This document shows positions 1 through 6,768 of a stretch of 9,769 bases of DNA, piece by piece. The stretch comes from Nitrospira sp. (lineage in GTDB: Bacteria; Nitrospirota; Thermodesulfovibrionia; Thermodesulfovibrionales; SM23-35), in the NCBI GenBank assembly GCA_016873595.1, contig VGWZ01000061.1, forward strand, positions 1 to 9,769, in the 5' to 3' direction. Under the pieces are notes generated by a model. It worked only from the letters and a program-made list of their open reading frames with translations, searched no databases and was not told the DNA's origin. The position numbers and the translations under genes are program-made. Within the stretch, counting starts at the first letter, position 1. Each line of letters opens with the position of its first letter.

Positions 1-7
1 TTTTTTT

Positions 8-2662
8 TCAGTGCGCCTCTGCCCAATTCTTCCCATAATTGATATCCACTCTCACAGGTACGGAAAGTGCAATGACTCCCTCCATCTCTTTTTTCACAAT
101 ATCTTTTACTATTTCGAGTTCTTGTGTGGGAATCTCAAATAAAAGTTCATCATGTACCTGCAGGATCATTTTTGTGTGTAATCCTCTCTCTTTAAACCTC
201 TTCGAGATAGTTATCATCGCAATCTTGATAATATCTGCTGCCGTACCCTGTATAGGTGAATTTATTGCAAGCCTCTCACCCTGCAGCCGTATTGTTGCGT
301 TCTGGTTTTTGAGCTCCGGAATCGCACGTCTTCTCCCGAAGAGTGTTATGACAAAACCCTTCTTTATCGCATTCTCGACTGTTATTTCTATATACCTCTT
401 GACCCCAGGGTGTCGATAAAAATACTGCTCTATATATTTTTTTGCTTCATCTCTTGTGATGCTCAGTGCTTCTGATAACCCGAATGGTGATATGCCGTAA
501 ATAACGCCGAAGTTCACTGTTTTTGCGATTCTCCTAATGTCATTATTAACCTTGTCTATCGGTATGCCAAAGATTTCAGATGCTGTTCTTGAATGAATGT
601 CAATGCCATTTCTAAAGGCGTTGATGAGCCCTTCGTCATCACTCAGGTGCGCGAGGATTCTCAATTCAATCTGTGAATAATCTGCTGAAAGCAGAAGACA
701 ACCTTCTTCTGCAATAAATGCCTCTCGTATACGTCTTCCCCATTCTCCCCTGATAGGAATGTTTTGTAAGTTAGGGTCACTGCTGCTCAGTCTTCCTGTG
801 GCGGTTGCTGTCTGATTGAATGAGGTATGGATGCGTCCTGTCTCTGGATTGACAAGCACCGGAAGTACATCAATATATGTTGTCTTCAGTTTGCTCAGAC
901 TTCTGTAGTTGAGTATCTCCCGTGGAAGTTCATGGGATGCTGCAAGCTCTTCAAGCACACCCATTTCTGTAGAAAAACCTGTTTTTGTCTTTTTACGTGG
1001 TTGAAATCCAATGCTGTGGAATAAAACCCTGCTCAGTTGTTTCGGTGAATTGATATTGAACTCTTCTCCTGCAAGAAAATAGATCCTCCTCTGAATGCTG
1101 TCAAGCTCTTTTTCAAGTTCTTTTGAGAGATCATTCAGTTTTCCCGCATCTATCTTTAATCCAATCTCTTCCATATCTGCAAGTACATGAATGAGCGGCA
1201 TCTCGATATCAAAATAAATCTTCTCAAGATTGTCTTCTTTTAATTGACTGAACAAAATTTCTTTTAAATCAAAACTGAGACCCGCATTCTCTGCAGCATA
1301 TGGAGCTGCTTCTTCTATGGGAATCTTTTCGAATGAATCTTCCTTACCGAGTATCTCTGTTAAGGTCTTTTTCCTTTTTGATAAATAGTCGAGAACGACT
1401 TCCTCAAGTTTTTGATTTGGTTTATTCGGATTAATGAGATAAGATGCGATCATTGTATCAAAGATGGTTCCTTCAACAGAGACACCCTCTTTTCTTAACA
1501 TCATTATGTCGTATTTGATAGTGTGTCCTATCTTTGATACTTTTTCGTCTTTGAGAATTGATGAAAGCATTTCTAATACATCATCCTTATTTATCTGAGC
1601 AGGCACATCCGGATATGAATGGGAAACGGGGATATAAAATGCCCGCCCTTTTTCTGTACATAATGAGATTCCCACAAAGCGGTCAGTTATGGGATTACCA
1701 CCTCCGCCAGAGGCAGATGACTCAATATGAAGAGCGAACTCATCTTTTATGAGTGTCACTATTTCTTTTAGTCTCTCAGGAGAAAGAATTATTTCGTGGT
1801 TTCTCTCACTGGATATCTCTGACGGGATGAGTTTCATAAGACTCCCGAATTCACATTCTCTGAACAGTGAAAGGAGAACAGGCCAATCAGGCTCTCTTAA
1901 CCTGAATTCTTCTACGTCAATAGTGAGAGGTACAGATGTATCAATGGTTGCAAGTCTCTGACTCAGCCTGATTATATCGGCATTTTCAGCGATAAGCTTC
2001 TTCAGCTTTTCTTTCTTTATCAGTTCTGTATTCCCAATCAACTCTTCGAGACTTCCGACACCTGAAAGAAGCTCCTTCGCAGTCTTCTCACCTATACCTT
2101 TTACCCCGGGTATGTTGTCAACCGCATCTCCTGCGAGGGCCATGAATTCGGTAATCCTTTCAGGTTCAACACCAAATCTTTCTGTCACATATTCTTCATC
2201 AAGGGTTCTGTCTTTCATCGGGTCATATATCTTGACGCCTTTCCCGACAAGCTGGAGCATATCTTTATCTGAAGTAACGATAAATACATCCTTCCCTTCA
2301 GATACCGCAGCCTTTGCCACAGTGCCGATAATATCATCAGCCTCATAACCAGGCATCTCGAATATAGTTATATTAAAGGCAGAAATTATTTTTCTTATCA
2401 GGGGCATTTGCTCCACGAGACCCTGAGGTGTTTCAGGTCGGTGTGCCTTATACTCTTCAAAGATTATGTGTCTCTTTGTGGGAACAGGTGAATCAAAAGA
2501 TACTACAATGCCATCGGGTTTCTTTTCACGAATGATTTTAAAGAGTGTGTTTGTGAAACCATAGACAGCATTAGTCGGAAGTCCTTTTGATGTGGAAAGA
2601 CTTTTTATTGCATAGTACGCTCGATAGGCGTACGAGTTTCCATCAATGAGATAAATAGTCAT
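8..2662 (-). CDS. polA: DNA polymerase I (5' nuclease + degenerate 3'-5' exo + polymerase)
   Basis: Family A polymerase that fills gaps and removes RNA primers in the cytoplasm. Numbered from the ATG at 2662, it has 884 residues, between Taq (832) and E. coli (928). The 5' nuclease domain (about 1-285) keeps its metal ligands: D7 in YLIDG, D57 in SFDS, E107/D109/D110 in EADD, D132/D134 in SDKD and D179/D182 in GDAVDNIPG. The 3'-5' exonuclease-like domain (about 300-480) has lost key residues: H312 replaces the first Asp of Exo I, T381 replaces the Asn of Exo II and N459 replaces the Asp of Exo III. The polymerase domain is intact: motif A SADYSQIELR with D661, motif B with K714, F718 and Y722, motif C QVHDEL with D838. 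A TTG at 2674 would add four residues and has only a weak GGA nearby; I prefer the ATG because MTIYLIDG matches the usual PolA beginning. The gene is divergent from tig. Confidence 0.97.
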   Translation of the reverse strand: MTIYLIDGNSYAYRAYYAIKSLSTSKGLPTNAVYGFTNTLFKIIREKKPDGIVVSFDSPVPTKRHIIFEEYKAHRPETPQGLVEQMPLIRKIISAFNITIFEMPGYEADDIIGTVAKAAVSEGKDVFIVTSDKDMLQLVGKGVKIYDPMKDRTLDEEYVTERFGVEPERITEFMALAGDAVDNIPGVKGIGEKTAKELLSGVGSLEELIGNTELIKKEKLKKLIAENADIIRLSQRLATIDTSVPLTIDVEEFRLREPDWPVLLSLFRECEFGSLMKLIPSEISSERNHEIILSPERLKEIVTLIKDEFALHIESSASGGGGNPITDRFVGISLCTEKGRAFYIPVSHSYPDVPAQINKDDVLEMLSSILKDEKVSKIGHTIKYDIMMLRKEGVSVEGTIFDTMIASYLINPNKPNQKLEEVVLDYLSKRKKTLTEILGKEDSFEKIPIEEAAPYAAENAGLSFDLKEILFSQLKEDNLEKIYFDIEMPLIHVLADMEEIGLKIDAGKLNDLSKELEKELDSIQRRIYFLAGEEFNINSPKQLSRVLFHSIGFQPRKKTKTGFSTEMGVLEELAASHELPREILNYRSLSKLKTTYIDVLPVLVNPETGRIHTSFNQTATATGRLSSSDPNLQNIPIRGEWGRRIREAFIAEEGCLLLSADYSQIELRILAHLSDDEGLINAFRNGIDIHSRTASEIFGIPIDKVNNDIRRIAKTVNFGVIYGISPFGLSEALSITRDEAKKYIEQYFYRHPGVKRYIEITVENAIKKGFVITLFGRRRAIPELKNQNATIRLQGERLAINSPIQGTAADIIKIAMITISKRFKERGLHTKMILQVHDELLFEIPTQELEIVKDIVKKEMEGVIALSVPVRVDINYGKNWAEAH

Positions 2663-2667
2663 TGTGT

Positions 2668-2696
2668 TTGACAAAGTTCCGCTATTATTTTACATT
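2668..2696 (+). promoter_or_regulatory. sigma70-type promoter for tig-clpP-clpX
   Basis: A consensus -35 TTGACA (2668-2673) is followed by exactly 17 bases and a -10 TACATT (2691-2696, four of six consensus bases). Transcription would begin near 2703, about 35 bases before the tig start chosen here. The -35 lies over the first codons of the divergent polA gene. On the other strand, TAAAAT (2692-2687) could be a -10 for polA, but no convincing -35 goes with it. Confidence 0.7.
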
Positions 2697-2725
2697 AAAT
2701 GAAACATTCATTAAATGAAATATTC
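2694..2725 (+). repeat. 16-bp tandem duplication in the tig leader
   Basis: ATTAAATGAAACATTC (2694-2709) is followed directly by ATTAAATGAAATATTC (2710-2725), matching at 15 of 16 positions. The first copy overlaps the end of the -10 element; the second ends just before the Shine-Dalgarno sequence. The 13-base palindrome TTCATT-A-AATGAA (2707-2719) spans the junction, just past the predicted transcription start. Confidence 0.75.
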
Positions 2726-2737
2726 AAGGAGGCGAAA

Positions 2738-4042
2738 TTGCTTCACGCGGTGGAAGACATCAGTTCAACGAAAAAGCGTCTCAGAATAGAGATACCTTCA
2801 GATGCAATTGAAAATGAGATAAAGGATTCCCTTGAAAGATTAAGACAGAAAACCAAAATCCCGGGCTTCAGGCCCGGCAGGGCTCCTATGAACCTCATAG
2901 AAAAACGCTTCGGCAAAGAAGTAGAGGCAGAAGCACTCGAAAAGGTTATCCCTGAATTCTACAGCCGGGCATTAAAAGAAGCTGAACTCACGCCTGTCAC
3001 CACACCTGTATTTGATGAGAAGTTTGATTTCAAAAGAAATAGTCCTTTGAATCTCTCACTCACCGTTGAGGTGATGCCAAAGGTTGAAAACCTCCATTAC
3101 GAAGGGGTAAAGGTAAGGGAAATTCCTATAGTTGTCGGTGAAGCTGAAGTAGAAGATTCCCTCAAAAGACTCCAGGATGAAAGGGCCATATTCGAGGTTG
3201 CTGAAAAAGAAATTGAGATGGATGATATAGCCACATTTGATTATATTGACTGTGAAATAGTAGGTGAAGAAAAAGACCCTACTCTAAAAGATGAGATTTT
3301 AAAGATGGGGAATGAGGTTTTCCCTCTTGACATCATAGAGAAGATGATAGGGAAGAAAAAGGGCGATGTAGTGGAGTTCACGAAGACATTCAGTGAGATG
3401 TTCAGGGTAAAAGAATTTGCTGGGAAGACACTGAGCATGAAGGTGATGATAAAAGAGGTGAAGCGAAAGATCCTTCCAGAGATTGATGATGAATTTGCAA
3501 AAGATCTTGGTTTTGAAAACATGGCTGCTTTGAAAGAAAAAATAAAAGAGAAGATATACGACGTAAAAAAAAGGCATGCAGTAAAGATTCAGAAGGCAGA
3601 GATGCTGAATAAACTTATTGAATCCAATACCTTTGATGTGCCTGAAACGCTCTTGAAGAATGAGATGGAAACTCTTGTGATACAACAGGCAAATACATCT
3701 CTTGGAGAGTCTAAAGACGCAACAAAAGAGAAGAGCGCGTTTGAAGAAGAAAAGAAAGACGATGAAGAACTGCAGGCTGAAATGAGACAGAAAGCATTAA
3801 AAAATGTACAGGCATCAATAATCGTCAATGCTATTGGTCAGAAAGAGGAAGTCACCGTGACAGACGATGAGGTGAAGGAGCGAATCAATGTGATAGCTCA
3901 AAGGTTATCGGTAAAACCAGAAATGATGATGAACTTCTATATCACAAAGGATGGCTCCCTGGAAGGCCTGAGACATTTAATCTATGAGGATAAAGTGATT
4001 GATTTAATGTTATCTAAAGCTGTTTTTGAGAAAGGAGAATAG
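2738..4042 (+). CDS. tig: Trigger factor, ribosome-associated chaperone
   Basis: Binds near the ribosomal exit tunnel and holds nascent chains. The start is the TTG at 2738, giving 434 residues (E. coli 432): a perfect AAGGAGG (2726-2732) lies five bases upstream. The ATG at 2699, which would add 13 residues, lies before the predicted transcription start. With the TTG start, the ribosome-docking signature GFRPGRAP falls at residues 43-50, the same number as G43-F44-R45 in E. coli. Residues 1 to about 115 are the ribosome-binding domain, about 160-245 an FKBP-like domain and the rest the helical C-terminal domain. The FKBP region keeps its overall pattern (ATFDYIDCEI, GKTLSMKVMIKEVK) but lacks the usual FxGG and IPGFE active-site motifs, so PPIase activity is doubtful. 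An acidic/lysine-rich insert (SKDATKEKSAFEEEKKDDEE) lies in the C-terminal arm. First gene of tig-clpP-clpX. Confidence 0.96.
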   Translation: MLHAVEDISSTKKRLRIEIPSDAIENEIKDSLERLRQKTKIPGFRPGRAPMNLIEKRFGKEVEAEALEKVIPEFYSRALKEAELTPVTTPVFDEKFDFKRNSPLNLSLTVEVMPKVENLHYEGVKVREIPIVVGEAEVEDSLKRLQDERAIFEVAEKEIEMDDIATFDYIDCEIVGEEKDPTLKDEILKMGNEVFPLDIIEKMIGKKKGDVVEFTKTFSEMFRVKEFAGKTLSMKVMIKEVKRKILPEIDDEFAKDLGFENMAALKEKIKEKIYDVKKRHAVKIQKAEMLNKLIESNTFDVPETLLKNEMETLVIQQANTSLGESKDATKEKSAFEEEKKDDEELQAEMRQKALKNVQASIIVNAIGQKEEVTVTDDEVKERINVIAQRLSVKPEMMMNFYITKDGSLEGLRHLIYEDKVIDLMLSKAVFEKGE

Positions 4043-4636
4043 ATGAGTATCATTCCTATTGTGATAGAGCAGACAGGGCGTTCAGAAAGAGCATATGATA
4101 TTTTTTCACGACTCCTTAAAGACCGGATTATCTTTATCGGCATTGTCATAGACGACCATGTGGCAAATACAGTGATAGCCCAACTTCTGTTTCTTCAAAC
4201 AGATGATCCTGAAAAAGATATTCATCTCTATATTAACTCACCAGGTGGCATAGTATCCTCTGGCCTTGCAATATACGACACAATGCAGTATGTAAAGCCA
4301 AACATTGCAACCTATTGCATCGGACAGGCAGCCAGCATGGGAGCCCTTCTGCTCGCAGCAGGGACAAAAGGGAAAAGATTTGCACTTCCCCATTCAAGGA
4401 TTATGTTACATCAGCCCATGGGTGGTTTCCATGGACAGGCAACAGATATCGAGATCCACGCCCGCGAGATACTCAAGATGAAGGAAACACTGAACATTAT
4501 ACTTGCAGACCATACCAATCAATCTCTTGAAAAGATACGGGCAGATACAGACAGGGATTTCTTTATGTCAGGAGAAGAAGCGAAAGAATACGGAATCGTT
4601 GATGAGGTGATTCGCAGCATTAAGAGTGTGAAATAA
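4043..4636 (+). CDS. clpP: ATP-dependent Clp protease proteolytic subunit
   Basis: Serine peptidase that forms a double-heptamer barrel and degrades proteins fed in by ClpX or another Clp ATPase. At 197 residues it is the normal ClpP length. The catalytic triad is complete: S98 in GQAASMGA, H123 in MLHQPMGG and D172 in TDRDFFMSGEEA, with the substrate-binding SPGG at 66-69. The N-terminal axial-loop segment (IPIVIEQTGRSERAYDI) and the hydrophobic-pocket region (DRIIFIG, IAQLLFL) are typical. The ATG follows the tig stop with no gap (TAG-ATG), and its Shine-Dalgarno AAAGGAG (4031-4037) lies within the last tig codons, so translation is probably coupled to tig. The best-known order tig-clpP-clpX supports the call. 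Confidence 0.98.
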   Translation: MSIIPIVIEQTGRSERAYDIFSRLLKDRIIFIGIVIDDHVANTVIAQLLFLQTDDPEKDIHLYINSPGGIVSSGLAIYDTMQYVKPNIATYCIGQAASMGALLLAAGTKGKRFALPHSRIMLHQPMGGFHGQATDIEIHAREILKMKETLNIILADHTNQSLEKIRADTDRDFFMSGEEAKEYGIVDEVIRSIKSVK

Positions 4637-4652
4637 ACAAACCGGAGGATAA

Positions 4653-5894
4653 ATGCCCAGGAAAGATGAGAGTGTACTGAGATGCTCGTTCTGCGGTAAG
4701 GGACATGATGAGGTAAAAAAGCTTATTGCAGGACCAGCAGTATATATATGTAACGAGTGTGTGGCACTCTGCAACGAAATAATTGCAGATGCATTCCATG
4801 CGGAAGTAGAAAGTTCTGCACTTCCTAAGCTTCCTGCACCGATGGAGATTCACCATTTCCTTAATGATTATGTTGTAGGCCAGGAAAGGGCAAAGAGAAT
4901 CCTCTCGGTTGCTGTGTATAATCACTATAAAAGGATCTATAGCCCGGTTGAGCCAGATATAGAATTGCAGAAAAGTAACATACTTTTGATGGGTCCTACA
5001 GGCACTGGCAAAACACTTTTTGCGCAGACATTGGCAAAAATACTTGACGTACCATTTGCCATAGCTGATGCGACAACTCTTACAGAGGCAGGCTATGTGG
5101 GTGAGGATGTTGAAAATATAATCCTGAAGTTACTTCAGGCAGCAGGATATGATGTTGAGAGGGCACAGAGAGGCATAATCTATATTGATGAAATTGACAA
5201 GATTAGCAGGAAATCAGAAAACCCTTCGATCACAAGGGATGTATCGGGCGAAGGGGTACAGCAGGCACTTCTTAAGATAATCGAAGGGACGGTGGCGAGT
5301 ATCCCGCCGCAGGGTGGAAGGAAACATCCGCAACAGGATTTTATTCAGGTTGATACAACAGGTATCCTTTTCATATGCGGTGGTGCCTTTATAGGCCTTG
5401 ATAGTATCATAGAACAGAGGACAGGACAAAAGATGGTTGGATTTGGTTCAGATGTTCTTATAAGAAAAGAGCGGAGGATAGGAGAGATACTCAGCCTTGT
5501 TGAACCTGAAGATCTCATAAAATATGGGCTCATACCTGAATTTGTGGGGAGGTTACCTGTTGTTGCAACCCTTGATGAACTTGACGAGCCGGCATTAATA
5601 AAAATACTGACGGAACCCAAACATGCTCTTATAAAACAGTATCAGCGGCTTTTCTCATTTGACAATGTGAGGCTTAGATTTACAGGTGGTGCACTCTCAG
5701 CAATAGCAAAGAAAGCCACGCAGAGGAAAAGCGGTGCACGGGGACTGAGGGCTATTCTTGAAGAGGTAATGCTCGATGTAATGTATGAGATACCTTCACA
5801 GAAAGGCATCAAAGAGTGCGTAATAAACGAAGAGACCATAACCAAAAACGAAAGACCACTGCTTATATTCGAGAAACAGGCAGAGTCAGCATAA
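4653..5894 (+). CDS. clpX: ATP-dependent Clp protease ATP-binding subunit ClpX
   Basis: Hexameric AAA+ unfoldase that recognises tagged proteins and threads them into ClpP. It has 413 residues (E. coli 424). The N-terminal zinc-binding domain has C11/C14 and C33/C36. The AAA+ core shows Walker A GPTGTGKT (114-121), the pore loop GYVGED (147-152), Walker B IIYIDE (175-180), an Arg-finger region EFVGR ending at R300, and sensor-2 GARGLR with R363. The ClpP-docking IGF loop reads VGFG (262-265), a conservative variant. A Shine-Dalgarno GGAGG (4644-4648) precedes the ATG; the gap from clpP is 16 bases, so the two are co-transcribed. It ends the operon; lon, often next, is not here because the rpmB-DciA pair converges from the other side. 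Confidence 0.98.
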   Translation: MPRKDESVLRCSFCGKGHDEVKKLIAGPAVYICNECVALCNEIIADAFHAEVESSALPKLPAPMEIHHFLNDYVVGQERAKRILSVAVYNHYKRIYSPVEPDIELQKSNILLMGPTGTGKTLFAQTLAKILDVPFAIADATTLTEAGYVGEDVENIILKLLQAAGYDVERAQRGIIYIDEIDKISRKSENPSITRDVSGEGVQQALLKIIEGTVASIPPQGGRKHPQQDFIQVDTTGILFICGGAFIGLDSIIEQRTGQKMVGFGSDVLIRKERRIGEILSLVEPEDLIKYGLIPEFVGRLPVVATLDELDEPALIKILTEPKHALIKQYQRLFSFDNVRLRFTGGALSAIAKKATQRKSGARGLRAILEEVMLDVMYEIPSQKGIKECVINEETITKNERPLLIFEKQAESA

Positions 5895-5903
5895 AATAGT
5901 TCC

Positions 5904-5937
5904 GAAGCCGCTCAAGCCCACTTTGCTTATTAGCTTC
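5904..5937. terminator. possible weak bidirectional terminator hairpin between convergent genes
   Basis: The 62-base gap between the stops of clpX and the DciA-type gene holds nested inverted repeats: GAAGC (5904-5908) with GCTTC (5933-5937) and, inside, AAGC (5914-5917) with GCTT (5925-5928). Sequence after the hairpin is only loosely T-rich on either strand (CTATGTTTG rightward, GGAACTATTTTAT leftward). The stem is short with internal loops, so this is a guess based mainly on position. Confidence 0.25.
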
Positions 5938-5956
5938 TATGTTTGAACTTTAGTAT

Positions 5957-6445
5957 TTATTGTCTTATTCGTTTTGAAATAAGGGCCTTTTGTATTGCCT
6001 TCCTCGCAGTTTCCCTTAGTGCTTCATCATTTATTTGTGATACTGTCTCTTCAATATAAGAGAGTTCTTTCGCTGTGAGAGATTTGTCTTTTGACTCCCT
6101 GCGTGTTGTAGACTGACTCCTGACTCCTGACTTAATTCCTGTTGAAACTCTCCCTTGGGACGTAGATGTCATCAACGTCCCAAGTCTGAATCGTACAGAC
6201 CTCACACCATAGTGACTTAGCTTTTTTATTATATCCTCTTTTAAAAAATTTAGCTCCTGGAGCCAGACTGGAGAATCAACATTGAGAATGACTTCACCTC
6301 CGGATAACATAAACGGTGACATATGGGAGACAAGTGGCTCATTAAATAAATCATCCCAGTTTTTTTTCATCTCAGCAAGTCTTACACCATCTTCAACCCC
6401 GAGTTCTTTGACGAGAGGGAGGATTAAGGAATCAGCCCTCTTCAC
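5957..6445 (-). CDS. dciA: DUF721/DciA-family protein (putative replicative helicase loader)
   Basis: Residues 5-90 have the DUF721 pattern: L..L.KELGVEDGVRLAEM...W..LF..PLVSHMSPFMLSGGEVILNV, then SPVWLQELNFLKEDIIKKL and VRFRLG. Characterised members (DciA) help load DnaB helicase in bacteria lacking DnaC/DnaI; the role here is inferred from family. I place the start at the GTG at 6445 (162 residues, MKRADSLILP). It overlaps the rpmB stop as TAGTG and has AAGG seven bases upstream. A longer start at 6490 would only add residues overlapping the rpmB 3' end. After the domain comes a low-complexity Ser/Thr/Arg/Lys linker (about 90-122) whose DNA contains a palindrome and a heptamer array, then a predicted helical tail (about 124-162, KELSYIEETVSQINDEALRE). 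Co-transcribed with rpmB. Confidence 0.8.
   Translation of the reverse strand: MKRADSLILPLVKELGVEDGVRLAEMKKNWDDLFNEPLVSHMSPFMLSGGEVILNVDSPVWLQELNFLKEDIIKKLSHYGVRSVRFRLGTLMTSTSQGRVSTGIKSGVRSQSTTRRESKDKSLTAKELSYIEETVSQINDEALRETARKAIQKALISKRIRQ
6114..6132. repeat. TGACTCC heptamer tandem repeat inside the DciA-type gene
   Basis: TGACTCC occurs twice in tandem (6114-6120, 6121-6127) followed by a partial TGACT; a separate TGACTCC lies at 6092-6098. The array falls in the codons for the low-complexity linker (about residues 105-111). Confidence 0.7.
6154..6184. repeat. 31-bp near-perfect palindrome inside the DciA-type gene
   Basis: The arms CTTGGGACGT (6154-6163) and ACGTCCCAAG (6175-6184) are perfect reverse complements. 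The 11-base centre AGATGTCATCA adds GATG/CATC complementarity after one A-A mismatch. It encodes about residues 88-98, at the exit from the DUF721 domain. It resembles a small palindromic repeat inserted in frame; it might instead be a processing or transcript-folding signal. Confidence 0.8.
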
Positions 6446-6633
6446 TAAACAGCCTTTTTTACTACACCGGAGCGAAGACATCTTGTGCATACATAGAGCC
6501 TTTTTGTACCGCTCTTGGTAATGACACGCATCCTTTGCAGGTTCGGCATTATCTGCCTCTTTGTCTTATTATTTGCATGGCTGACATTATTTCCGACTGT
6601 CATTTTTTTTCCACATACCGCACAGCTTGCCAT
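6445..6633 (-). CDS. rpmB: 50S ribosomal protein L28 (zinc-ribbon type)
   Basis: Small basic protein of the large ribosomal subunit, 62 residues as usual. It opens MASCAVCGKKMTVGNNVSHANNKTKR, the L28 signature, and carries two Cys pairs, CAVC (C4, C7) and CTRC (C49, C52), so this is the zinc-binding form and not the cysteine-free paralogue found in some genomes. A strong Shine-Dalgarno AAGGAGGAG (6649-6641) lies seven bases before the ATG. Its TAG stop overlaps the GTG start of the DciA-type gene, so the two are probably translated from one message. It is divergent from infB; rpmG, a common neighbour of rpmB, is not here. Confidence 0.97.
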   Translation of the reverse strand: MASCAVCGKKMTVGNNVSHANNKTKRQIMPNLQRMRVITKSGTKRLYVCTRCLRSGVVKKAV

Positions 6634-6647
6634 TTTCTTTCTCCTCC

Positions 6648-6660
6648 TTCACCCCGTTAG
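6648..6660. repeat. TTCACCCCGTTAG motif in the rpmB leader
   Basis: This 13-mer matches TTCACCCCGTAAG (6873-6885) in the infB leader at 12 of 13 positions, and is inverted relative to CTTACGGGGTGAA (6897-6909). In the rpmB message it reads CTAACGGGGTGAA, immediately before the Shine-Dalgarno sequence. Confidence 0.6.
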
Positions 6661-6676
6661 TGTCTGCTAAAAGTTT

Positions 6677-6704
6677 ATTATATGTCATGCTGAACTTGTT
6701 TCAG
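6677..6704 (-). promoter_or_regulatory. candidate promoter for rpmB
   Basis: On the minus strand, CTGAAA (6704-6699, four of six -35 bases) is followed by 16 bases and a perfect -10 TATAAT (6682-6677). Transcription would start near 6670, giving a leader of about 37 bases that includes the 13-mer motif and the Shine-Dalgarno sequence. The -35 and spacer lie within hairpin 1 of the palindromic repeat. A second perfect TATAAT (6726-6721) lacks a properly spaced -35. Confidence 0.45.
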
Positions 6705-6761
6705 CATCCAAAATTAATACATTATAAGACCCTGAAACGAGTTCAGGGTGACAATGACATA
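6681..6761. repeat. 81-bp palindromic repeat with two hairpins
   Basis: Outer arms TATGTCAT (6681-6688) and ATGACATA (6754-6761) are perfect inverted repeats. Inside lie two hairpins: ATGCTGAA-CTTGT-TTCAGCAT (6687-6707) and ACCCTGAA-ACGAG-TTCAGGGT (6729-6749), each with an 8-bp stem and 5-base loop. The two are also largely complementary to each other, so the element can fold either as two stems or as one long hairpin. This is the architecture of a small non-coding dispersed repeat (MITE/REP-like). I cannot test copy number from one window. Confidence 0.75.
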
Positions 6762-6768
6762 TTACTCA

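Noticed and set aside
1..8. Run of eight T at the window edge as the tail of a rightward terminator
   Set aside because: Any stem would be outside the window; it cannot be judged from eight bases.
3299..3685. Minus-strand 128-codon frame within tig
   Set aside because: Shadow of the tig coding sequence; tig itself is complete and recognisable, and the antisense frame has no family signature.
6446..6490. N-terminal extension of the DciA-type gene to an ATG at 6490
   Set aside because: These codons overlap the rpmB 3' end in another frame and do not belong to the DUF721 domain; the GTG at 6445 has a Shine-Dalgarno-like AAGG and the usual stop/start overlap.
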